A DNA stretch of 21,592 nucleotides from a virus. Position numbers and translations under genes: made by a program. The stretch is from the IMG/VR virus record IMGVR_UViG_3300025127_000336, positions 1 through 21,592 of that record, one strand, 5' to 3'. Below, in pieces: positions 1 to 6,776 of the stretch. How positions within the stretch are numbered: the first letter of the stretch is position 1; every line of letters starts with the position of its first letter. Under the pieces are notes generated by a model. The model did no database searches, was not told the DNA's origin, and worked only from the letters and a program-made list of their open reading frames with translations.

Positions 1-105
1 CATCTTGTTTTATATGAAGAAGTAGAACAACCTAAACCAACACATTGTCAAGGACATTTAAGATTTAGAAAATCTTGTCCTCGTTGTCAGGAGCTAGTAG
101 CATAA
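1..105 (+). CDS. 3' end of an upstream gene with C-terminal Cys/His residues (partial)
   Basis: An open frame enters at base 1 and stops with TAA at 103-105, leaving 34 C-terminal residues. They include C16, H19 and a C26-P-R-C29 knuckle followed by QELVA. One C..H plus one CxxC pair looks like a small treble-clef or zinc-ribbon end, but the first half of the site may lie outside the window. The stop overlaps the ATG of the next gene (TAATG), and an AGGAG at 89-93 inside this gene serves that start. Being joined to a head-tail adaptor suggests a late virion-region gene. The function is not recognised. Confidence 0.6.
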   Translation, partial: HLVLYEEVEQPKPTHCQGHLRFRKSCPRCQELVA

Positions 106-815
106 TGGCTGGATTAAGTGCATCAGGGTTAAAGACACAAATAAGAAGTTATACTGAAACAGACTCTAATGTTTTATCTGACTCTGTTTTAGAAAATATT
201 ATTTTAAATGCACAATATAGAATTTTTAGAGATGTGCCTATTGATGCAGATAGAAAACAACAACTGGGTAATTTTGTTGCTGGACAAGAATCTATCAACG
301 CACCAGCAGGATGTGTATTTGTTAGAGGTATACAAGTATATGATACAAATGGATCAGCGATTACAGGAGCTAATAGATGGCTAGAGAAAAAAGATATGAC
401 TTATCTTCAAGAATATCAGGATGTGACAGGAACCTCCGCAGCTCAAGGTCAACCTAAATACTATGCTATGTTTGGTGGTGCTACTGGAGAATCTGATACT
501 ACATCTGGTAGAATATTTTTAGCTCCTACACCAAATACTACATATAGATTTAGAATCCATTTTAACAAAGCACCAGCGTTATTAGAAAATGATGATACTA
601 ATTATATTAGTATGAATTTTCCAAATGGGCTATTATATTGTTGTTTATCAGAGGCATATGGATTTTTAAAAGGTCCAATAGATATGTTGACACTTTACGA
701 AAATAAATATAAACAAGAAGTACAGAAGTTTGCTAATGAGCAAGTTGGTAGAAGACGAAGAGATGACTACACAGATGGCGCTGTTCGTATTCCGGTAACT
801 TCAGCAAACCCGTAG
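105..815 (+). CDS. Probable head-tail adaptor (connector) protein
   Basis: This protein has 236 aa. A longer frame with a TTG start at 75 exists, but I choose the ATG at 105: it overlaps the upstream TAA (TAATG), has AGGAG at 89-93 and gives a normal N-terminus (MAGLSASGLKTQI). The first 40 residues contain a helix with DSVLENIILNAQYRIFRDVPID, like the N-terminal helical bundle of adaptors that dock under the portal. A beta-rich middle follows (roughly residues 50-150), then a helix (LTLYENKYKQEVQKFANE) and a basic RRRRDD stretch near the C-terminus. Phage adaptors of the gp6/tubular-A type have this size and helix-beta-helix plan. The position just before the fibre genes also fits. The family assignment is from pattern recognition; another neck protein is possible. 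Confidence 0.55.
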   Translation: MAGLSASGLKTQIRSYTETDSNVLSDSVLENIILNAQYRIFRDVPIDADRKQQLGNFVAGQESINAPAGCVFVRGIQVYDTNGSAITGANRWLEKKDMTYLQEYQDVTGTSAAQGQPKYYAMFGGATGESDTTSGRIFLAPTPNTTYRFRIHFNKAPALLENDDTNYISMNFPNGLLYCCLSEAYGFLKGPIDMLTLYENKYKQEVQKFANEQVGRRRRDDYTDGAVRIPVTSANP

Positions 816-824
816 GAGAAAATT

Positions 825-1277
825 ATGGCAATATCATCAGCAATATGTTCAAGTTTTAAACAAGAACTTTTACAAGGTAAACACAGTTTTGAATCTTCAG
901 GTGGACACACTTTTAAGATTGCTCTTTTTACAAGTTCAGCTTCTTTGGGTGCAGCAACTACTGATTATTCAACATCAAATGAAATAACAAACACATCTGG
1001 ATCTGCATATAGTGCAGGTGGTGCAACTTTAACAAACTCTGGTGTATCACTATCTTCAACAACTGCATTTACAGATTTTTCTGATGTAACTTACACATCA
1101 GCTTCTTTTACTGCAAATGGAGCTTTAATTTATAACACAACAACAGATGGTGGTTCAGGAACAACTGACGCTGTTTGTGTTATTGCATTTGGTGGTGACA
1201 AGACAGCAAGTAATGGAACTTTTAAAATTGAATTTCCAACAGCAGATTCTTCTTCAGCAATAATTAGATTAGCGTAG
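825..1277 (+). CDS. Putative virion structural protein, Ser/Thr-rich beta protein
   Basis: This protein has 150 aa and starts MAISSAICSSFKQELLQGKHSF. It is rich in Ser, Thr, Ala and Gly, with alternating hydrophobic positions typical of beta-sandwich phage proteins (FKIALFT, ALIYNTTTDG, FKIEFPTAD). I see no signal peptide, membrane helix or catalytic motif. I recognise the type as frequent in marine phage tail modules, but it has no agreed function. The ATG has AGGAG at 814-818, which shares bases with the TAG stop of the adaptor gene (TAGGAG), so the two are probably translationally coupled. It lies between an adaptor and fibre genes, so a tail or fibre-base component is the likeliest role. 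A decoration protein is an alternative. Confidence 0.55.
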   Translation: MAISSAICSSFKQELLQGKHSFESSGGHTFKIALFTSSASLGAATTDYSTSNEITNTSGSAYSAGGATLTNSGVSLSSTTAFTDFSDVTYTSASFTANGALIYNTTTDGGSGTTDAVCVIAFGGDKTASNGTFKIEFPTADSSSAIIRLA

Positions 1278-1287
1278 GAGGCCGACC

Positions 1288-2217
1288 ATGTCGGTATCTT
1301 CAGGATGGGGCCGATTAACCTGGGATCAGGCTAATTGGAACGAAGCCGTAACTTTAAAAACAGGTTGGGGTGCACAAGCTTGGAACGATGGTGAATGGGG
1401 AGAACTTAAAGATGCTATCGCATTTCCAACAGGTTTATCTATTACATCTAATGTTGGTTCAGTAGATGTACCTGATCAAATAATTACACCTACAAGTTTT
1501 GAAATAACATCATCACAAGGTGAAGCTTTCACTCCTGTTATGGTGGAAGGAATATCAGCAACGTTTTCGATTGGTTCAGTATCTGTGGTGGATATGCAAG
1601 TTGGACTAACAGGTCAACAAGCAACTTTTGCTACTTCTAATGTAGAAGTTAATGACATGACTATTGGTCTAACAGGTCAGTCATTTACTGCAAGTCAAGG
1701 AACAGCAAAAGCGCCAAACGAAACAGCAATTCTTTCTGGTGTGGCAATCACATCAGCACAAGGAACAGCACAAGGTATTTCTTCACAAGAGGCACAATTA
1801 ACAGGTGTTCAATTTTCAGCTAGTCTGGGAACTGTAACGATACCAAATGATGTGGTTCAACCATCAGGATTAGAAGCCACTTTTGCTCAAGGGACTATTG
1901 TAGGATTAGGTAGTGCTATTGCTCAACCAACAGGTCAGTCTGCTACTGCTTCTGTTGGCTCTTTAACAATAGAAGAAGGTCTAGGATTAACTGGTCAATC
2001 TTTCAGTGCTAGTGTTGGATCTATTTCAATAACAGATATTACAGTAGGATTGACAGGACAGTCTGCATCGTTTAGTATTGGGGCTGTAGATATATTTGCT
2101 TACGGTGATGTTGACACTGGTTCAAATACATCATATAGTAATGTTTCAACGGGTTCGAATGACTCTTATTCGGATGTTGCAACTGGATCAAATACAAGTT
2201 ATAGTGACGCTGCATAG
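1288..2217 (+). CDS. Repeat-built tail fibre / adhesin-like protein
   Basis: This 309-aa protein has three kinds of repeat. Residues 6-39 hold two copies of GWGxxxWxxxxW(N/G)E, a Trp-rich N-terminal piece that may anchor to the tail. Residues 47-269 hold about eleven copies of a ~21-residue unit near LTGQSFSASVGSISITDITVG, sometimes degraded (PTGLSITSNVGSVDV, LSGVAITSAQGTAQ). Residues 276-309 hold three 11-residue units TGSN(T/D)SYS(D/N)V. Short beta repeats of this kind usually form an elongated trimeric fibre or a beta-solenoid. No enzyme motif is visible. The LTGQS/ASxG repeat type is familiar to me from marine phages. The start has TAGGAG at 1275-1280 and follows the previous gene by 10 bases. 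Receptor binding or a structural shaft is inferred. Confidence 0.6.
   Translation: MSVSSGWGRLTWDQANWNEAVTLKTGWGAQAWNDGEWGELKDAIAFPTGLSITSNVGSVDVPDQIITPTSFEITSSQGEAFTPVMVEGISATFSIGSVSVVDMQVGLTGQQATFATSNVEVNDMTIGLTGQSFTASQGTAKAPNETAILSGVAITSAQGTAQGISSQEAQLTGVQFSASLGTVTIPNDVVQPSGLEATFAQGTIVGLGSAIAQPTGQSATASVGSLTIEEGLGLTGQSFSASVGSISITDITVGLTGQSASFSIGAVDIFAYGDVDTGSNTSYSNVSTGSNDSYSDVATGSNTSYSDAA
1426..2094 (+). repeat. About eleven tandem ~63-bp coding repeats (LTGQSxxASxGxxxI)
   Basis: The units begin near residues 47, 68, 87, 107, 128, 149, 171, 191, 213, 234 and 255 of the 309-aa protein. The most similar are 107, 128, 234 and 255 (LTGQ(S/Q)). DNA identity is low enough that old duplication with drift is likelier than recent slippage. 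Confidence 0.7.
2111..2139 (+). promoter_or_regulatory. Candidate sigma70-type promoter inside the end of the repeat gene
   Basis: TTGACA at 2111-2116 and TATAGT at 2134-2139 are separated by 17 bases. The predicted start would be near 2146, giving an ~80-base leader to the 2228 gene. It overlaps repeat codons, so the match may be a coincidence of the coding sequence. Confidence 0.3.
2113..2214 (+). repeat. Three 33-bp coding repeats (TGSNxSYSDV)
   Basis: The C-terminal 34 residues of the 309-aa protein are three units of 11 residues: DTGSNTSYSNV, STGSNDSYSDV and ATGSNTSYSDA. Each is rich in Ser, Thr, Asn and Tyr, as expected of a surface-exposed fibre tip. Confidence 0.75.
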
Positions 2218-2227
2218 GAGATAAAAT

Positions 2228-3187
2228 ATGGCATCAACATACACACCACTAGGTGTAGAACTTCAAGCAACTGGTGAAAACGCAGGAACTTGGGGTACAA
2301 AAACAAATACAAATTTACAGCTTATAGAACAAATAGTTGGTGGTTTTACGCAACAGTCAATAGCTGGAGGCGCACAAACAACTGCATTGTCTGTTTCTGA
2401 TGGATCAACTGGTGCTACTCTTGCACATAGAATGATAGAATTTACTGGTACAATTACAGGAAATCAAATTGTAACTATACCTTTGGATGTTCAAACTTTT
2501 TATATTTTAAGAAACTCAACTTCTGGTGCTTACACAGTTCAATTTAAATATACCTCTGGTTCAGGAGGCACGGTCACTTTTTCAACAACAGATAAAGGCG
2601 ATAAAATAGTAGTCGCTATGGCTGATGATGGGACTAACCCTAACATAAAAGAAATAGCTTTAGGACTTACAGAAATTTCTGAAGACACATCTCCACAATT
2701 AGGTGGTAATCTAGACACTAATTCTCACAATATTTTAATTGATGATGCACATTTTATTGCTGATGAAAACAGTAATGAACAAATTATTTTTCAAACCACA
2801 TCATCTGCAGTAAATCAAATAGATGTAACTAACGCTGCAACAGGTAATAGTCCATCTATTGAAGCAACAGGTGATGATTCTAATATAGATTTAACGGTTG
2901 GTCCAAAAGGCACTGGTAAAATTATAGCTAAATCTGGAGGCACAAATCCAGGTTCAATTCAGCTTAATTGTGAAAATAACAGCCACGGGATTCAGCTTAT
3001 GTCACCTGCACACAGCGCAGGTCAAAGTTATGTTGTAAAATTTCCAACAGGAAATATAACAGCAGGGACATTTTTAAAGGTAGATAGTATATCAGGATCA
3101 GGGACCACAGCTACAGGTCAATTATCCTTTGATTCTTCACCAGCAACAACAGGAAAAGCTATTGCAATGGCAATCGTTTTCGGTTAA
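2228..3187 (+). CDS. Tail fibre protein
   Basis: This protein has 319 aa. The N-terminal head (residues 1-40, with ATGENAGTWGTKTNTNL and QLIEQIVGG) is a signature I know from many marine phage fibre proteins, where it probably sits at the tail end. Residues 45-145 are a beta domain (TLAHRMIEFTGTIT, YTVQFKYTSGSGG). A linker ISEDTSPQLGGNLDTNSH at about 150-167 is another recurrent fibre motif. Residues 180-319 are a second beta region with a SHGIQLMSPAHSAGQ element and a hydrophobic end (KAIAMAIVFG) that could seal the trimer tip. No enzymatic residues are apparent. TAGGAG at 2215-2220 provides the ribosome site. Host recognition is inferred from the architecture. Confidence 0.7.
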   Translation: MASTYTPLGVELQATGENAGTWGTKTNTNLQLIEQIVGGFTQQSIAGGAQTTALSVSDGSTGATLAHRMIEFTGTITGNQIVTIPLDVQTFYILRNSTSGAYTVQFKYTSGSGGTVTFSTTDKGDKIVVAMADDGTNPNIKEIALGLTEISEDTSPQLGGNLDTNSHNILIDDAHFIADENSNEQIIFQTTSSAVNQIDVTNAATGNSPSIEATGDDSNIDLTVGPKGTGKIIAKSGGTNPGSIQLNCENNSHGIQLMSPAHSAGQSYVVKFPTGNITAGTFLKVDSISGSGTTATGQLSFDSSPATTGKAIAMAIVFG

Positions 3188-3199
3188 AAGGAGTAAATT

Positions 3200-3592
3200 A
3201 TGGCTAACCCAAATATAGTATCAGTAACAGGCATTAAAGGTGAATCGGTAGGATACAACCTAACAGCAACTACAACCACAACTTTATTAACAGTAGCTTC
3301 GGATAAAATTGTAAAAGTAAATAGAATTACAGTTGCAAACGTCGATGGAACTAATGCAGCTGATGTTACAATTTCAGTCACAAAAGCAAATTTCACTCCA
3401 GATGGTATTTCTAATTTTGATACTTCTGGAACTTTTCACTTAGCAAAAACGGTATCGGTTCCAGCTGACGCAACGTTAGTTTTACTTGATACTCCAATTT
3501 ATTTAATGGAAGGTGATGTACTTAAAGGTGGAGCAGGTGCAGCATCTGATCTAGATTTATTCGTATCATATGAATCGATAGACGACGCGTAG
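3200..3592 (+). CDS. Small beta-rich virion protein (paralogue of the 113-aa protein at 13167)
   Basis: This 130-aa protein has all-beta character: a Thr-rich strand pair (NLTATTTTTLLTVAS), then IVKVNRITVANVD, DVTISVTKANF, LVLLDTPIYLMEGDVL and DLDLFVSYESI. The order and spacing match the 113-aa protein at 13167 (LTTTDLTTLYTV, VVKSLLVSEDAG, TITITLVNSS, TELLTQPLVMEESEVL, ELHVIASILEI). The two are therefore probably distant paralogues with one fold. AAGGAG lies 7 bases before the ATG. Small beta proteins of this size in this position can be fibre caps, trimerisation aids or decoration proteins, and I cannot choose between these. Location between a fibre and a glycine-rich fibre favours a fibre-related role. 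Confidence 0.55.
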   Translation: MANPNIVSVTGIKGESVGYNLTATTTTTLLTVASDKIVKVNRITVANVDGTNAADVTISVTKANFTPDGISNFDTSGTFHLAKTVSVPADATLVLLDTPIYLMEGDVLKGGAGAASDLDLFVSYESIDDA

Positions 3593-3607
3593 GAGGTACT
3601 ATAGGCT

Positions 3608-6238
3608 ATGGCAAATGGCGGAATAATAGGACCAACAAACGTAACGTCTCGTGGTAAGAATACAGTTACATCTAAAACATCTACAGGAACTATCACAACA
3701 CAACCAGGGACTAGATTTATTAACACATTAGTAGTTGCTGGTGGAGGCGGCGGTGGATCTACTAGAGCTGGTGGTGGCGGTGGAGGTGGTTTTAGATCTT
3801 TTTCAAACATAAGTGTTTGTGGAAACTCACCTTATCCTAGCACTGTAGGTGCAGGAGGTGCAGCAGGTACGGCCCCTTGTAGAACTGGATCAGCTGGCGG
3901 TTTATCAAAAATAATAATAAATTGCACAACATATCAATCTGATGGTGGTGGCGGTGGTGGTAACGAAGGTGGTTCAGGAACTAATGGTGGTTCTGGTGGT
4001 GGAGCAACTAGTGGTGGAAGTGCTGGATCAGGTAACACACCTCCTACAAATCCTCCTCAAGGAAATAATGGTGGTGGTGCTGAAGGTCCTTCAGCAGCAA
4101 ATGTTTATGGAGCTGGTGGTGGCGGTGGAGCTGGTGCTGTAGGTGGATGTGGTAATCAACCTTCTAATGCTGGTGCTGGTGGTGCTGGTTCGACAAGTAA
4201 TATTACAGGTTCTTGTGTAACTTACGCTGGAGGTGGTGGAGGTGGAACATATTTAGGAAGAGGAAGTGCTGGAGCTGGAGGATCAGGTGGCGGTGGAGCT
4301 GGTTCTACAGGAGCTTGTGCAACCGATGGAACTGCAAACACTGGTGGTGGAGGTGGAGGAGCAGGTAATCCTGGAAGTAATAATGGTGGTGGAGCAGGTG
4401 GTTCAGGAATAGTAGTAGTAAAAGAATTAGATAAAGCATCAGGAGTTTTCTCATTAGCAGATCAATTTGATGCAACAGAAGATGGTACATGGCCTAAAAG
4501 AGAAGTATCAATAGATTACTTGGTCGTTGCTGGTGGTGGTGGAGGAAATCCTTATGGTGGTGGAGGTGGTGCAGGAGGTTATCGTGCATCAGGATATGGC
4601 CCAAGTCCATTGCAAGGATCAGCACAAGAATTAAGTTTAGGAAGTTATACAGTTACAGTTGGAAGTGGTGGAAGTGCTGGTGGAGCAGGAAACACTTCAG
4701 TGTTAGGTTGTATAACTTCAGCAGGTGGTGGTGGAGGTGGTTTTGCTTGTAGTTCAGGGACAGGAGGTTCTGGTGGAGGAGAAGGTATGGCAAGTTCTCC
4801 TACTAATTCAGGATCAGCAGGAAATACCCCACCAGTAGATCCTCCTCAAGGAAATGCTGGAGGTTCTGCTAACATAGGTCCAAGTCTCGCTAGTAGAGGT
4901 GGTGGAGGTGGTGGAGGAGCTACTGCAGTAGGAGCAAATGGTAGTTCAGGCACAGGTGGAAATGGTGGTGCAGGAGCACCAAACGATATTTTAGGTTCAG
5001 CTACTACATACGCAGGTGGTGGAGGTGGAGCTACAGATAGTAGAGCCCCTTCAGCTGGAACAGCTGGAACTGGTGGAGCTGGAGGTGGCGGTGACGGAGT
5101 AAATGGAATTAGTCCTAGTAGTAAAGTTGGTGGAGCTGGAACAGCTAATACTGGTGGAGGTGGTGGAGCTGGAACTATTGCATCACCAGATGGATCATCA
5201 TATGGACCTGGTGGAGCAGGTGGTTCAGGTATCGTAGTTGCGAGAACGCCAGGAACTTCAGGAGCTGTTTTTTCAGCTAGTCCAGGATGTGTAAGTTTAG
5301 TAACAGGGGGAACTGATGGTTCACAAATTGCAAAATTTACAGGTTCAGGAACTTTAACTATACAAGATTCAAGTGCTGCTACTAGTGTAGAATATTTAAT
5401 TGTAGCTGGTGGTGGAGGTGGTGGCTTTCAAAGAGGTGGTGGAGGTGGAGCAGGAGGATTGCTTACATCTTATTGCACACCATCTGTATGTTCTGTAAGT
5501 TTATTACCAGGAACTCATCCAGTAACTGTTGGAGCAGGTGGAACAGGTGGTTCTCATCCTTCAACAGCACCTACAAATGGTAGTGATAGTGTATTTTTTG
5601 GATTAACAGCAGTTGGAGGTGGAGCTTCTGCCAACTCTGCTTTTTCTCCTGTATTTAACGCTCAACCAGGAGGTTCTGGAGGTGGTGGTAAAGGAGCCAG
5701 TGGTAGTCCTTCAGATGCTGGAGGAAGTGGTACATCTGGTCAAGGTAATGATGGTGGAGATGGTTCACCTGGAGCACCTTACGGAGCTGGTGGTGGAGGT
5801 GGAGCAGGAGCTGTTGGAGGAGATGGTTCTAGCGGTGTTGCAGGAAATGGTGGAGCAGGTTTAGCAAATTCTATTACAGGATCACCTGTTGTAAGAGCTG
5901 GTGGTGGTGGAGGTGGAACTTTTGAACATTCAACTCACTCTGCTGGATCTGGTGGTACAGGTGGTGGTGGAGACGCTGGAGATTCTTCATGTGCTGCATC
6001 TGCTGGAACTGCAAACACTGGAGGAGGCGGTGGTGGAGGCGCATTTACTAATACTACTTGCGGTGCTGCTACAGATCAAGGAGCAGCGGGAGGATCTGGA
6101 GTTGTTATAGTTCGTGTACCGGGATGTACAAGTATATCAGTAGCACCAGGAACTAATAGTATTGCAACATTACCAGCCCCAGCTGGAGGATGTAAAGTAG
6201 CCTCATTTACAGTAACTGGAACGTTGACAATTAGTTAA
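3608..6238 (+). CDS. Glycine-rich tail fibre / adhesin with three Gly-rich domains
   Basis: This protein has 876 aa. Residues 1-38 are an N-terminal segment (NGGIIGPTNVTSRGK, TVTSKTSTGTITTQPGTR) shared with the 604-aa fibre downstream. Three glycine-rich domains follow, each opening with a strand (L/I)VVAGGGGGG and closing with GGSGI/VVV: about 39-272, 303-545 and 594-836. Runs of 5-7 Gly alternate with short loops, the pattern of polyglycine-II helix bundles known from phage adhesins such as the gp38 type. Domains 1 and 2 contain NTPPTNPPQGN (143-153) and NTPPVDPPQGN (406-416). Cysteines occur in all three domains and are commonest in 1 and 3. FTGSGTLTIQ (577-586) and the C-terminal FTVTGTLTIS repeat one element. 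TAGGAG at 3590-3595 precedes the ATG. Host-receptor binding is inferred, not shown. Confidence 0.75.
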   Translation: MANGGIIGPTNVTSRGKNTVTSKTSTGTITTQPGTRFINTLVVAGGGGGGSTRAGGGGGGGFRSFSNISVCGNSPYPSTVGAGGAAGTAPCRTGSAGGLSKIIINCTTYQSDGGGGGGNEGGSGTNGGSGGGATSGGSAGSGNTPPTNPPQGNNGGGAEGPSAANVYGAGGGGGAGAVGGCGNQPSNAGAGGAGSTSNITGSCVTYAGGGGGGTYLGRGSAGAGGSGGGGAGSTGACATDGTANTGGGGGGAGNPGSNNGGGAGGSGIVVVKELDKASGVFSLADQFDATEDGTWPKREVSIDYLVVAGGGGGNPYGGGGGAGGYRASGYGPSPLQGSAQELSLGSYTVTVGSGGSAGGAGNTSVLGCITSAGGGGGGFACSSGTGGSGGGEGMASSPTNSGSAGNTPPVDPPQGNAGGSANIGPSLASRGGGGGGGATAVGANGSSGTGGNGGAGAPNDILGSATTYAGGGGGATDSRAPSAGTAGTGGAGGGGDGVNGISPSSKVGGAGTANTGGGGGAGTIASPDGSSYGPGGAGGSGIVVARTPGTSGAVFSASPGCVSLVTGGTDGSQIAKFTGSGTLTIQDSSAATSVEYLIVAGGGGGGFQRGGGGGAGGLLTSYCTPSVCSVSLLPGTHPVTVGAGGTGGSHPSTAPTNGSDSVFFGLTAVGGGASANSAFSPVFNAQPGGSGGGGKGASGSPSDAGGSGTSGQGNDGGDGSPGAPYGAGGGGGAGAVGGDGSSGVAGNGGAGLANSITGSPVVRAGGGGGGTFEHSTHSAGSGGTGGGGDAGDSSCAASAGTANTGGGGGGGAFTNTTCGAATDQGAAGGSGVVIVRVPGCTSISVAPGTNSIATLPAPAGGCKVASFTVTGTLTIS
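3722..6115 (+). repeat. Three long Gly-rich domain repeats within the 876-aa fibre
   Basis: The domains lie at about 3722-4423, 4514-5242 and 5387-6115. Each runs from a VVAGGGGG strand to a GSG(I/V)VV strand. Domain 2 matches the second domain of the 604-aa fibre most closely, including an identical AGGYRASGYGPSPLQG. Confidence 0.75.
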
Positions 6239-6252
6239 GATTAAAATATAAA
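6224..6252 (+). promoter_or_regulatory. Candidate sigma70-type promoter overlapping the fibre 3' end
   Basis: TTGACA at 6224-6229 encodes part of the terminal TLTIS of the fibre. A 17-base spacer leads to TATAAA at 6247-6252, in the non-coding gap. The predicted start near 6259 is just ahead of AAGGAG (6263-6268) and the ATG at 6276. It matches the consensus at all -35 and five of six -10 positions. Confidence 0.5.
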
Positions 6253-6275
6253 ATATAAATTTAAGGAGTAATAAT

Positions 6276-6767
6276 ATGGCACATTTTGCAGAATTAAAAG
6301 CAATGAAAGATCCAACAGGATTTACAGAAGATTCACATCAAATAGTACAAAGAGTTGTAGTTGTAGGAAATGATGTAGTCCCTTCAGATATGCATGTTGA
6401 TGGAGAAACATGGTGTATTAATTTTTTCAAAGGTGGTATTTGGAAACAAACTTCTTACAATCATAATTTTAGAAAACAATATGCAGGTATCGGAATGGTA
6501 TATGATCCTGTAAAAGATAAATTTTTAAATGAACAACCTTTTGCTTCATGGTCATTAGATGATAATGATGATTGGCAAGCACCAATAACTTATCCATCGA
6601 TTATAGATGATGGTCAAGCAACACCAGAATGGTTTTATCTAATTAAATGGGATGAGGATAAATATAACTCTGACAACACTAAAGGTTGGGAAGCAACTAA
6701 ATCAAACGACGAATCGGAAACACCTACCAAATACAATTGGAATGGCACAGCTTGGGTGTCCGAATAG
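6276..6767 (+). CDS. Conserved marine-phage protein of unknown function between two fibres
   Basis: This 163-aa protein starts MAHFAELKAMKD after AAGGAG at 6263-6268. It contains a run of hydrophobic/acidic strands (IVQRVVVVGND), then a Trp/aromatic-rich core with KQTSYNHNFRKQYAGIGM and YDPVKDKFLNEQPFASW, and it ends in KYNWNGTAWVSE. I recognise the TSYNxNFRKxYAGIGxxYD block from proteins in the structural regions of marine cyanophages and related phages, where no function is established. There is no signal peptide, membrane helix or catalytic motif. It sits exactly between the two glycine-rich fibre genes and probably has its own promoter. A fibre-assembly helper, or a small virion protein attached to the fibre, is a reasonable guess and no more. 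Confidence 0.6.
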   Translation: MAHFAELKAMKDPTGFTEDSHQIVQRVVVVGNDVVPSDMHVDGETWCINFFKGGIWKQTSYNHNFRKQYAGIGMVYDPVKDKFLNEQPFASWSLDDNDDWQAPITYPSIIDDGQATPEWFYLIKWDEDKYNSDNTKGWEATKSNDESETPTKYNWNGTAWVSE

Positions 6768-6776
6768 GAGACTCAA

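Noticed and set aside
75-104. TTG-started extension of the adaptor gene
   Set aside because: ATG at 105 overlaps the upstream stop, has AGGAG at 89-93 and avoids a 30-base overlap with the upstream gene.
687-713. TTGACA and TATAAA inside the adaptor gene
   Set aside because: The spacer is only 15 bases; in AT-rich DNA a TATAAA nearby is expected, so I did not list it as a promoter.
1426-2214. CRISPR-like array
   Set aside because: The periodicity is a multiple of three, in frame and without conserved DNA repeats; it is a coding repeat.
3499-3810. Minus-strand frame rich in proline (PPPPPPP)
   Set aside because: It is the antisense of Gly-codon runs (GGN gives NCC) across two real genes, with no ribosome site.
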